From assembly GCA_019454045.1 (NCBI GenBank), contig SKCR01018457.1, positions 1-64,000 of the forward strand: 64,000 bases of DNA, given 5' to 3'. Of this stretch, positions 12,014 to 22,553 are shown in pieces. The stretch is from Zanthoxylum bungeanum. Lineage: Eukaryota > Streptophyta > Magnoliopsida > Sapindales > Rutaceae. The translations under genes and the position numbers were made by a program. The notes under the pieces are model-generated. The model searched no databases. It saw only the letters and a program-made list of their open reading frames with translations, and had not been told where the DNA came from. Within the stretch, counting starts at the first letter, position 1. Each line of letters opens with the position of its first letter.

Positions 12014-12862
12014 CTAGTGACCCCTTTTGCCACAGTGTAGGCAGACATCTTGGGATATGTCCTTAGTCTTCCCAGAAGACTGTGATGATTTGGCCTTGCC
12101 CTTTTTCTTTTTCTTCTTCACACCCCCAAAAGCCTTCGGCCAAGCCTTGGCCTTCTGGGATGTCGAAGTAAGATGCGCCTCGCGCTTCTTGCCCTTCAGA
12201 AGTTCTGGCTCTACTTCTTTCAGCATCGCCATTAGCTCTCCAAGAGTCTTTTCTTGGTTCATCATGTTATAGTTCATGACGAACCCGCCCCAGCAATCAG
12301 GCAGAGACTATAAGATCAAATCTATAGAAGTCGCGGCCTCGAATGTTATGCCCAGCTGACCTAGCTATTTGATGTCAGTAATCATCTGCGACACATAGTG
12401 CTCGACAGATATACCCTCTGACATACGTGAGCGAAAGAGTTTCTTTTGCAATTCATACTTCTGAGATCTAAGATTAGATCTGTGAAGATCCTTTAATTTC
12501 AACATCATACTATAATGATCCAATACTTTATTCTGACGATGAAATTAAGGAGTCATTGCGGCAAGCATGACGGATTGAGCAGTAAAGTTATCATCACAAT
12601 GAGTCTTCCAAAGCTCATGCTCTACTCGCTGCTCAACTCCGGGCTTAGGCCCGAGAGGTTTCTCTATGAAATAAAGTAACTTCTCAGCCCTCAGGACTAT
12701 CTTGAGGTTCATCTCCCAATCTGGGAAATTGAAGCCGTTAAAGACATTGTCGCCCATGATAATGTCCCTCGCTAATATTTCCAGCCATCTCGATTGCAAT
12801 AGTCTAACTATCCAATCAACGATATCGGGTACACTCAAAATATAATGGTTACTATAGTCCAA
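12014..12862 (-). pseudogene. Element A gag, broken
   Basis: The N-terminal part (12545-12862) has the NFPDWEMNLKIVLRAEKLLYFIEKPL pattern of copia gag in spaced form: NGFNFPDWE, then LRAEKLLY. The C-terminal part (12014-12277) has EKTLGELMAMLKEVEPELL, a Lys-rich tract and the knuckle CLHCGKRGH-stop-KRDC, where a TAG replaces one codon inside CX2CX4HX4C. Sequence between the two (12278-12544) continues the gag with stops. It acts as the nucleocapsid and packaging protein in intact relatives. Confidence 0.8.
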
Positions 12863-13988
12863 CTATATAACCAACTACGAGTGGAGTAGTGTCTTGTACA
12901 GTCTAACTGTTTAAAGAAAGCAAAAAAAAAAGATATTAGTCCAACTAATATATTTATAACGACGATAAATAATAATAAAAGAGCGTGTATTAGCAAGTAT
13001 TAAATGAAATTACAAATTAATACTGGCATCTCCCACTATTTTTCGGCGAGCCTCTAACCTTTGTGGAGTACTCGGGAAACCTAGTTTCCAAGTGGGCTAG
13101 GATCCCGTTAAATAACACACAACCTTGACTTTGGACAACAAGTTGTATGAAACTTAACAAGGTAAATCTCTAAGATCAATTGGATCCTATCCAATTCCTA
13201 GATCTGGTAGGTGGACCTCCAAGTCCAAAACATATATCCAATATATTTCCTAACCTTTTCCTCTGAATCAACTAAGAATTGGCTTTGGCTCAACAAGCTT
13301 AATGATTCTAGTTAAGCGTGACCCATTGACAGTGGGAAAGCTTCATAATCCACGTCGATGTATAGAACTGACCTTGACTTTGGCCAACAAGTCACAACTG
13401 CCCAAGACATGTGATATATAACAAAGCTTTCGTGGTTCAAACACATCCGCGATGGACAGTGATCTTGACTTTGGCCAACAAATCAAAGTCAATCTTGGAT
13501 CTTGAGAGAGAACCACTCAATGGAATGAAAACGCTTAATATTAAAGTGATGGTTTTCGCGTAAATTGGCAACCAATTTATTATCTTTGATTAAGTCTCAT
13601 CATACACCCTAAAACATGCATTCTAAAAGCATAATACGGCGTGATAAAATAATAATGATATGCGGATGGATATACAATACAATTTTTTCCTAGAACAAAT
13701 CTCTCTCTTTCTTCTCTCCCGTTAGCACTTTACATTCTTCTACCCAATTACATAATACATAAAGAAACCTCATTTACATTGAGGGGAATTGGTGAGAAGA
13801 GAAATACAAAGAGAATATGAGGTGAAAGGCTGGACACGTAGGTCCAATTCAATAAATTCCAATTTTACAACAATTTCCAAAATTGCCCCCACCCAACTAA
13901 TATCCATCTGATATACATTATTCATATAAATACATCCAAGTATTCACACAAAGCATGTTGTCAATCAATCTAATCCAATTAATTAATC
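12863..13988 (-). other. Element A 5' leader, gag-proximal part with conserved hairpin module
   Basis: Non-coding. Four copies of a motif whose element-sense form contains GCCAAAG or a one-base variant lie at 13464-13481, 13373-13390, 13281-13296 and 13124-13141; the plus strand reads CTTGACTTTGGCCAACAA in the clearest copies. Flanks pair by eye, for example CACACAAC/GTTGTATG around the 13124 copy and TAAG/CTTA plus AATCA/TGATT around the 13281 copy. They are followed (element sense) by GGGATCCTA (13098-13106), a CCTAG/CTAGG hairpin, TTTCCCGAG and TAGTGGGAGA (13029-13038). The same order occurs in elements B, C, D and E. Confidence 0.65.
13984..13988. repeat. Probable target-site duplication of the gypsy solo LTR
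   Basis: TAATC before 13989 and TAATA after 16564 agree in four of five bases. The homologous place in element D reads attaatctttgaatt (about 54897-54911) without an insert, which supports the boundaries. Confidence 0.65.
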
Positions 13989-14454
13989 TGTAACGACCGG
14001 TAGTTATTACTACTACCTATGACGATATTATTACGTACGGGATAAAGGAACGTAAAATAAATCATGTTGGGATTCAAATATAATTATGAGAAGACTTGGG
14101 AATGATCGGTAAATTTCTTGAAGTCCCGAGAAGAGACTGTACCATGTGCCCCTTTTGTACTATATATAGTATTTGGGGCATAACATTTTCATACAACCTC
14201 CAATTTTTATGAATTTATATCTTCGGAAAGCTTAGGCCGAGACCTACAACTTCTGCGTTAAAAATTTTTCCATATTCGGACCAGAACCAGGTCAAGCACG
14301 CAAGCCAAATTCTGGATGAATAGTAATTTCGGGGCTAAATGGAGAATTCCCCAATTTTCTAGATTTTTCCACTCTTTTCCTTAACTTTCCAAATAATATT
14401 AGGGTCCACTATAAAAAGAACCCACTATTCACTATTACAAAAGATTAAAAACGA

Positions 14455-14600
14455 AATGAAGGGGAAGAAAAAAGGAAGAAACCGTGAGGGAAGGAGAGGA
14501 AGAAAGGAGGAAAGAATAAGAAGAAGAAAGGAGGAAAGAATAAGAAGAAGAGGGGAGGAAGAAGAAGAAGACGAATGAAGAAGAAGAAGAGAAATGATCA
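14455..14600 (+). repeat. Purine-rich GAA/GGA tract
   Basis: Almost pure A/G for about 145 bp, with a direct repeat of gaagaaaggaggaaagaat about 30 bp apart. The Ser-rich open frame on the other strand (14435-14635) is a by-product of this composition. Confidence 0.8.
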
Positions 14601-15749
14601 AGCAAGTTTAACTTAGAAATGTGGAGGATGAACAAGAAACAAGCAAGGAAAGAAAGGTAAGAAATCCATGACCCATTTTCTCAAATTGGTAACTTTAATG
14701 TTTTGGTGTTTGTATAGTGTTGAGAACTCAAGCATAATGATAATGGAATGATTTCTTTTTAATTTTAGTTAATTAAAAGTTGATTAACCTCATTTGTTCA
14801 ATTAGGATGGGAAAATTTGTGAGTTAATAAGTGAATTAAACATGTGGCTCTTGATGAATTGATGTTTAAATAATGAAAAATAGAGTGTAAAATGATGAAT
14901 GAGAGGTTGGTTTGTAGCTTGGAAGTGTTGGAATGGAGTAAAGATGGAAGATTTGGAATTGGGAGTGAGTTAGAGAAGGAAACCAGTAACCTGGTTTTCC
15001 AGGTCGCATCGCGACGCGGCCCTTGCGTCGCAACGCGCATTAGAAAAGTCTGGGTGACGATTCTGGTTCGCGAGCATCGCGACACGCCAAGGCCTGCATC
15101 GCGACGCGAGAACTAAAACAGGGCCAAATAGTTTTAAGTCCCCAGTTTCATCTTAACACATTAGAAACCACCTTTAGGGACTCGTAACAAGTTACCCTCA
15201 TGTTCTATATCAAATTATGACTACCACAAGTCTTACGCATATAATTTTCGAGCAAATCTTTTAAGTATTAAAGATATTTGATTTCGTTGATTCTAATTAA
15301 GTTCCTACCATAGGTTATCCACAGGAATCATAGTTCCTTTCGATCAAGGATCCAGTGACAGCCAGAATTGATCTGTGAGTGGACACTTTCCTTTTTACTT
15401 GATTTTCTTATCGTATTTTGATATCAGACTTATTTTTATGCCTTAGGGCGTTAGACTTCTTTATTGTTGTTATTACATGACATTTATGTTTTATGATATG
15501 TTTTAGTAGTGCTTTACACAGAAAAATTTTAAAACATGAGTTTTTATGTATTTCGGGGCATGAGGTAAAACCTCACCCCAGTATGTAACTTGAGATACAG
15601 TGGAATTGACGGATTCAGAGACATGTGCACATGTGGAGGACTGAGGGGACGCTCTCAGATCCTCGAGCAGGACTAGGGTTGACAGATCCCCGAAATCCTG
15701 GTTTCAGAGCTTGGGCGGTAGCATTGATCCGCACCCCCAGTTCTAGTGG

Positions 15750-15908
15750 TGGCTACACTGCCAGTTGAGCTGTTGTCCTGGGTGTAGAGCTCTACGTTGC
15801 CAGTTGAGCTGTTGCCCTGGACGTAGGGAACCACCAGCCTCATAGATGCCCAGTTGAGTTGTGGTCCTGGGCATAGAGTACATCCAGTTGAGTTGTGGTC
15901 CTGGATGT
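15750..15908 (+). repeat. Four hairpins with shared loop and different stems
   Basis: Each has CCAG, a 13-nt loop TTGAGYTGTKGYC and CTGG (cores 15761-15780, 15800-15820, 15850-15870, 15884-15904). The flanks extend each stem with different sequence: CTACAC/GTGTAG, CTACGT/ACGTAG, ATGC/GCAT and TACAT/ATGTA. Each stem is followed closely by TAGRG. Confidence 0.85.
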
Positions 15909-16564
15909 AGAGCAGTTTTTAGTTTTCAGATTTTCAGTATAATATTTTCAGATTTCCAGTAATTAGTTTTCAGAAAATCATATTTTAGTAAACAGTTTTC
16001 AGAAATCAGACTTAAGTAAATATTTTTCAGAAACTAGAGTTTTAAAGGCAGTATTCTGAAATACGAAGTCTTGGAAAACAAGTTTTCATATAAAGATGTT
16101 TTGAAAATATGGTTTTAAAGCTAAAAGATTTTTATATCAGTTTTCAGTTTTTAGTCCACTCACTTAGATCGTGTAACGATCTAAACCCCCCTCCAGTCTT
16201 TATGTTTTGCAGGATTCTCGGAGGACGAGCTCAGGAGGATGGATACTGATGCAGTCACTAGGGATGGAGTCCACCAGCATTAAGTCACAAAGCATAAGAG
16301 TCTGGTTCAAGTCAAAGTAGTCGTATGCAATTGTTAGTGTCATTTAGTATGTATAGATAATCCTTAAAAAGGAGTTATATGAAAATAATATTGTGAACAT
16401 TCAGTTTTTTTTAAAGTAAAAGTATTTATATTGTCCAGTCGAGTTATGGTTTTCATGTATGACATTGCATTCGAATAGTTAGAGTACATTCAGATAGTCA
16501 GAGGCTTAGGGGGTTAGTATAGCTATCCTCTGCCGGTAACATCTCCCAGATCATGGATGTTACA

Positions 16565-17514
16565 TAATATTTGATTAAGGACCATCCAATGTTCATACAA
16601 CGATTTGATTTGCGCGAGTCCAACTCGTTTAAGAATAAATTCTCAAAGTAAGCATTCTTGAATTATATCGAACTACAATTTCAAATCCAATTTAAATTGT
16701 ATCCAATACTAATTCGTGTTTAATTCCAAATTAAACAATTACACTTACTTTAGTGCCTTATTGGACTTGGATTCCAAATCCAATCCAATTGGGTCTCAAA
16801 GGCTCAATTAGCATCCAATGCCAATTCAATTAAAGTCCAATGGGCTTTCAATTAATTATTTAGGCATGGGCTTTGGCCATTATGGATCAAACCCAAAATG
16901 CCAAGGCCCAATTAGGAATCACCTTATGCCAAAAATCAATTTAGGCCCATTAGGCCCAATTAAATTATTAAAGGCCCAATAGTCATATTTGGACTTTATG
17001 GAAATGGTTTTATGCCCAATTGGATCCAACCCAATTGTCTAAAACCATACTTGGCCCAACCAAACCCATTAGCCCAAATACAACAAATTAAATTAATACA
17101 ATATTCCAAATATCTCATTAATTCAATTAAAGTGTAACTAACACGATTAATCAATTAATCTAATGTTTCCAAAACACTAATTAATCCAATTAATCATGCT
17201 CAATTATTCCAATTCATATCCAACATAAATTGAAGCAAAATCAATTCATCCAACATGCTTCATTTCATGCTTTTAACACATCCAACTGTCAAAATCAAAA
17301 ATTACCATGAGTTTAATCTAGGGTACATGCATTCGGCAATGATGGATTTTTGGGAAAAATTAATCTAATCAATTTTTCACAAATTCAATGATGCACAAAT
17401 CCAATTCATTATCATCTAAACAAAACCAAACAATCAATTTAGAAAAATCATGCTCCAAGCAAAATACCCAAATTAAAGTTAAGAACCCTAGAATTCAAAT
17501 CATGCTTAGATTGG
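16565..17514 (-). other. Element A 5' leader, PBS-proximal part
   Basis: Non-coding continuation of the leader; it aligns with 54905-55987 of element D. Rich in GGCCCA/TGGGCC and CCAATT words, with about nine GCCCA/TGGGC strings between 16840 and 17070. No coding domain was recognised. Confidence 0.6.
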
Positions 17515-17527
17515 CTCTTGATACCAT
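17515..17527 (-). other. Primer-binding site of element A
   Basis: The plus strand ctcttgatacca is the complement of TGGTATCAAGAG, the usual plant copia PBS for initiator tRNA-Met. It stands next to the TG end of the 5' LTR at 17528. Confidence 0.85.
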
Positions 17528-19379
17528 TGTTAGTGTCATACACATGCCCAAGGTCTCTAAACAATGATTTGTATGTGAATAAACAAGCAAAGTTTGCGGA
17601 AAAAACTTACACTGAGCGGATGAGAAAATTCAAAACTTTCTTTGTTGTAGAAGCTCCAAGCTTTGTATTTGAGTTCCAAACTCTTGTGTGAGTTTCCCTA
17701 TCACCTTCAATTGACTCCCAAAGTGCTAGCTTTGCCCAAAAATTGAAACAAAATTTTCTCCTCCAATGAGATGAAGAATCGTCAATTTTGAGAGAAGAAT
17801 GAGAATGAATAGTTAAGTCAAACTTGATTTTGTGTTGTTTTAAAATGCCACATTTATTACATCCAACTACTCACATCAAGTGTCAAAAATCATGTAATTA
17901 AACTGGGTCCCACCACTTTAAATTCCAAATCTAGTTGGCTTATACAACACATTTTGGGCTCGGGTACGTTTAATCCGATTAAACGAATTTTCCGTCGTGA
18001 CATAATTAAATCCAATTTAATTAAATAATAATGCCTAGCAAAATTATTACAAAAGTAACTTACAAATTAATTCCAAATTAATTTGTTCGCCTGAATTAAA
18101 ATCCAATTTTAATTCCGTATTGAAATCAAATTTCAATTAATATATCTGATATATTATTTTAGCCCAAATAAATAAATTAAATAGAAAATTCCAATTTAAC
18201 TATTAAATTTATTTCACCGATTAATTCCAAATTATTTGCATTCTCTCTTCTAGACGAATTTAATCCCATATAAATTCTTGCCGCAATTAATCTCAGATTA
18301 ATTTTTTCTCTCATAATTAATCCCAGATTAATTATGTTTGAGTCAAATATCATTGGTGAATCTTTAGGAAGCGACCCAAGAGATCCCTGGATATGTTGGC
18401 AGTAAATACGGTCATTGGACTATCTGAACACGTGCGTACCCCATACCACGTTCTCACCGATTTACAAGACATGGTTGGCTTCTAGCAAAGCACCGTGCCT
18501 ACCCAATTCTCCAGAAATATTCAACGAAAAATATATAATATGTATCAGGCGTAGTATACAATATATTGCGTAATACGATCCAGTATCGGATGTCACATAC
18601 TAGGCCTAGGGCTGGAATTGTGTCTGCCCCATACGAAGCATATACTCGGATCACTAGCAACTAGTCTCTGTAATCGGATAATCATGACCTAGTCATACTA
18701 TCCCGATAGCTGCAACATTTAAGAGTACTAGTTCTGTATCCTGTGTGATCAACATCTCCATATGATTGAAGTGATACTTTCATCTTAACATCACACCCAA
18801 TACACTAAGATTCTCAGTAAACCCAGAAGAGGCGTACACATAACCTGTTAAAGATCTGGACGACCAAAACCAAAGTATACTGATTGTCGCAAGTATTAGC
18901 GATGCAAGTCTCAGTTTAAAGACCACATACACCTACCCTGATTTGGATTCCCATAGACACATAGTCATAGTACCAATGGGATTCCGAGGGGTCTATCCAG
19001 AGCGAAGCTGTTCCCGGTCCAACGGCTAACAGAACCTCTTATCACACTTGCATAAGTATCTAATACTTAAATATATGTTAACTATGTCGTTAAGCTTCCA
19101 TAACGCACAAAAGTTTTATACTAGCATATTCCGCATTATCGATGTCCAGTCTCGATAATACTACGACTATGGATATTTAATGATTTAACCTTTCATGGAT
19201 TAATATTGTCTCATATCTTATTAATCCGGTTTAACCAGATTGACTTTTATCATTTATAAATTCAAGTAATCCAATTAAAAAAATGATAAAAGAGCAGTTT
19301 CCTTTGTCATATATTTAATTTGTACAAAAACATCATGTCTTTTACAAATAGTGATGCTATGGGTCATAATTGTCCAACA
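17528..19379 (-). repeat. 5' LTR of element A (1852 bp)
   Basis: It starts TGTTAGTGTC and ends GTCCAACA; it pairs with 4734-6582 and is followed by TSD TCATC (19380-19384). It keeps the palindrome array (about 17965-18330), for example CGTTTAAT ccg ATTAAACG near 17968-17986, a longer stem than the left copy retains. Confidence 0.9.
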
Positions 19380-20094
19380 TCATCATCATCACTAGACGGA
19401 TCATGAGCAACTTTCTTTGTGGTCTTCATCACTATGGTTTTGGGGTTTCTATAGCCAAGAAGCTTTTTCTCATAAACTTGCAGCTTTCCTACAAGGTCAT
19501 CTAATTTAAACTGATCGAGGTCATTATTTTCCTCGATGGTGGTAATCTTCGGTAAGAACTTATCAGACAGGGATCTAAGGATTTTCCTTCCTATCTTATT
19601 AGTAAGAATAGTCTCGTCTAGGTTAAAGCTTAAGTTAACAACATCGTTAATCTTAGTGTAGAACTCATCAAAGGTCTCATCATCTTTCATCTGGGTGACC
19701 TCAAACCTAGTAACAAGATCCTAGAGTGTATTATTTTTAACAGATAATATGTCTCATGCACAGTCTGTAGGAGGTCCCAAGCATCATTGGCTATTTAACA
19801 CATGGAGATTCTTTTAAATTCTGTCGAGCAAACAGCACTATGAATAGCATTAATTGACTTGTCGTTCCTATTGCTAGCGTCAAAATCATCCTTGCTCCAG
19901 GTCAGTTTATCTTTAGGGCCCCCATCAACTATAACCACATGAGGTTTCCACCCGTACTCTACTGTCATCCAGACCCTATCATCTAAGGAATTAAGGAACT
20001 CTCTCATGCGAACCTTCCAATGTAAATATTCAGTCCCTTCAAATAAAGGGGGACAATTCAAAGATTGACTACGTTCCATAGTTAACAGGTCCAT
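19380..20094 (-). pseudogene. Element X gag, N-terminal part, broken
   Basis: The frame from 20094 begins MDLLTMERSQSLNCPPLFEG and has YLHWKVRMREFLNSLDDRVW, typical of copia gag (UBN2/DUF4219-type). After a shift and stop near 19700-19795 the second piece (19384-19690) has TFDEFYTKINDVVNLSF and KILRSLSDKF, the UBN2 signature. It is cut at 19384 by element A; its continuation is at 3590-4733. Confidence 0.8.
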
Positions 20095-20106
20095 GATCGA
20101 GTTCAG

Positions 20107-20118
20107 GCTCTAATACCA
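20107..20118 (-). other. Primer-binding site of element X
   Basis: The plus strand gctctaatacca is the complement of TGGTATTAGAGC, a one-base variant of the initiator tRNA-Met PBS. It adjoins the LTR start at 20120. Confidence 0.75.
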
Positions 20119-20119
20119 T

Positions 20120-21231
20120 TGAAAATTCGTGTTTATCATAGGTTCTGACCCTATGCGAAATTTATCATGATTAACTAAGACAAGTCCTAATTAATGTGTC
20201 TATGGATTAATCAAATTAACAACCACTCAACCTTACGTTTACGCAATTATAGATCAAAGCAGAATATTCAAACAATAAATAATAATGCAGAAAATAAATA
20301 TCAACCACATAAAATCAACACAAGTATTTTGGTGACAAAGTGGAAAACTCATGCGAGTAAAAAACCTCTTTGGGTATCTCGACTACCAACCCAAAATCCA
20401 CTATATGATAAACACTTACAGTGATGGTAAAAGACCTATGGTGGCAACTCCACCGACTCTATTACCTCTAAACTGCAAGAACTTGAAGAACCCCTCGAGC
20501 CCATACCCCACGGTTTCTTCAGAACCTCTGAAGTCTCTGAGCGGATCAACTCTGCAAGCACGCGGGAACTCCGACTACCAATCTTCCTCCTTGAGAACTC
20601 TGAAGGTTTAGGAAATTGGATTTTGATGTGTTGATGGTTTAACAAAGATCAATCTCACCACAAACAAAGAAGACAAAAAAGCAAATAAGTCTTCAAGGTA
20701 AGAACAATAAGATTGAAAACTAAGAATGTGTTTAGGCTCAAGATAATGTGTTTTCAACACTTGTGAAGGTGGCTCAATGTTTGTTTATATAGGTAGGGTA
20801 AAAGAAAAGGGTTTTATAGTGTTATTTTGGCTTTAAAATGTGTCTAAAGTATCCTACTTACACACAGGCTTTCGAACGCACTTCAAATGCAACTCAAACG
20901 CAAAATTTTCTGCCTCAAAACGTTCGAAAGAAAATACGAATGCCACACGAACGTGGGTTGCAGACTGGTTTTCAGGTGCAACTTAAAACGCTTATAACTT
21001 TCTCGTCCCTTAACCAAATCATGTGTTGTCTTTGAGTCTACTTTCCAATGCAACTGACCTCATGTCAATTGGAGCTCTAAATCTTATGGAATATTCAAAA
21101 GAGTTAATATCGCTCGGATAACTCCATCAGATTTTATCCAAAGACTTGTCCAATTGTTCCGAGATCTTCAAGACTCATTACAACTCAATTAAACTTGTTT
21201 TGTTACGTACGTTGCCAATAAAAATGGAACA
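20120..21231 (-). repeat. 5' LTR of element X (about 1.1 kb)
   Basis: It starts TGAAAATTCG directly after the PBS and ends near AAAATGGAACA; from 20388 on it matches the left copy 1020-1886. The exact right end (21231 or 21234) is uncertain because the flank repeats ACA. Confidence 0.75.
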
Positions 21232-22553
21232 ACAATAAGTAATCCTAATTTTCTAAGATTCTTCCTATTTATTCTAAAGTATAATCCTAAGTTGACTTTC
21301 ACAATATTTATATCTTTATTTAACTATCTTCATTCCAACATTATATATATTTTTTTAAACACGTTAGTTTTTAATAATGTTGATGATTTTTTTTAGTGTT
21401 GGGCTTTAATTATATTGTTTAAGTCACTGTTTACGTGAATAATGATTTTTTTAAGAGTTTGACATATTCAAATATATTTTTAAGTATATAAAATGACAAT
21501 ATAACTATGATCCTCAGTATTTATAACTATCAATATAATATTTGAAAATGATTAATCTGTAACTTATAAATTTAAGGGTCATTGTTGACCTTTTTTTTAG
21601 TCGAAATATCTGACAATAATATTTGTTTTAAAGCTTATGATTTGTAAGTAAATAATATATAATTTTTTTGAAACACTTTATATTTTGATATATGTTTAAT
21701 TTTTAAATTTAAAATTGGAAAAAAAAAATCATATTTTTGGCCCCTAATACCTACCGTAATTTTTTTTTTTTAGTAAATTTCATTTTATTAGACATATTTA
21801 TGTGATTCAAATATAAGTGAATTAAATGAGAATATATTTTTAACCTAAATTAAATTGAATAACCCTTTCTGATTTTAGGTTTTTTAATGAAAAACCCTAA
21901 AAGGATGTGGGTGTATGCCCATTACATTTTAGATTAGTGTTGGGTAATTATTGGCCACTTGGGCCAACATCCCTTCTAAAATGTCCAAACTTTTATAACG
22001 AATGTGCGTGTGTTTATTTTTTTCTATTTTTCTCAACACTAAACCCTACCCATTTTTTCCTAAATTACATTTATATATTAAAACTTGGTCCTTTTAATTC
22101 CTGTGCTCAATCAGATTACGACTTTATACAACTTTATTCATTCTTATGGAGTACGAGCTCAATTACATTGCCAAATTCATGAAGACCTTGCAATTCACAA
22201 CAACATTCTATAAAAAAAAAATATGTATCATATGTCAAAGTTGAAGGCTGCACATGCCTGGCTTGCTGCATCAATCCAACTCAAAGCTTTAACTCAAATA
22301 CTTGCTCCTTTTGTTTCTTCTGAAAATTTTATCTACTACCACCATAGTTAATGAAAACACAATCTAATTTGCATTCAATTACAGAAGTGAGGGAAAAAAA
22401 AGATCGGTTTAGAAGTATTAAAATCACATCAATTCTTGATAATATGTTCAAAAAGTATTAGTTAAAAAACATTCTCAAACTGACCTTACATGAACACTAG
22501 CATATTGAATCTCGATGTATAAAACTATAAATGAAGAGAATATGTACGTTTTT
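21232..22553. other. AT-rich spacer between element X and the receptor kinase
   Basis: No coding domain or TE terminus was recognised. Long A/T runs occur (for example about 21718-21730 and 21758-21775). The part nearest the gene (about 22200-22553) would hold the 3' untranslated region of the minus-strand kinase; I could not place a poly(A) signal with confidence. A 91-codon open frame on the plus strand (21907-22182) has no recognisable features. Confidence 0.5.

Larger units (their letters stand above)
13989..16564 (+). mobile_element. Gypsy-type solo LTR inserted in element A's leader
   Basis: It begins TGTAACGACC and ends GGATGTTACA, so TGTAAC/GTTACA are inverted terminal ends. The same leader in element D lacks it. 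No internal LTR copy, PBS or coding domain is seen over 2576 bp, so a solo LTR left by recombination is the simplest reading. It contains a purine-rich (GAA-like) tract at 14455-14600, a cluster of TCGCGA-containing repeats (about 15003-15113) and four hairpins at 15750-15908. Strand is a guess; the family is probably a plant chromovirus-like gypsy. Confidence 0.7.
4734..19379 (-). mobile_element. Element A: full-length Ty1/copia retrotransposon with duplicated pol
   Basis: Both LTRs (4734-6582 and 17528-19379) have TG...CA ends, and a perfect TSD TCATC flanks the element. On the minus strand the order is 5' LTR, PBS matching initiator tRNA-Met, a leader of about 4.6 kb (about 2 kb without the gypsy solo LTR at 13989-16564), gag, protease, integrase, reverse transcriptase, RNase H, PPT, 3' LTR. 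Integrase before reverse transcriptase marks Ty1/copia. The integrase-to-RNase H part exists twice in tandem (9189-11625 and 6648-9188). All reading frames carry stops or shifts, so A is defective. The first about 215 bp of the two LTRs differ at roughly 15 positions by eye, so the insertion is not recent. Confidence 0.9.
1020..21231 (-). mobile_element. Element X: Ty1/copia-type, gag-only, SIRE-like, split by element A
   Basis: Order on the minus strand: 5' LTR (20120-21231), PBS (about 20107-20118), gag N-terminal part (19380-20094), nested element A (4734-19379), gag C-terminal part (about 3600-4733), long non-coding 3' region, PPT (about 1887-1903), 3' LTR (1020-1886, cut by element Y). 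The two LTR pieces match along their shared length. No protease, integrase, reverse transcriptase or RNase H is left, so X could only have moved with proteins supplied in trans. The gag with two zinc knuckles and the several G-rich tracts before the PPT suggest the SIRE/Maximus group of Ty1/copia. The lineage call is inference. Confidence 0.7.

Noticed and set aside
12027..12272. Plus-strand open frame opposite element A gag
   Set aside because: A shadow of the Lys-rich gag segment on the other strand.
14435..14635. Ser/Phe-rich open frame on the minus strand
   Set aside because: It is the complement of the purine-rich tract at 14455-14600; low complexity, no start or domain evidence.
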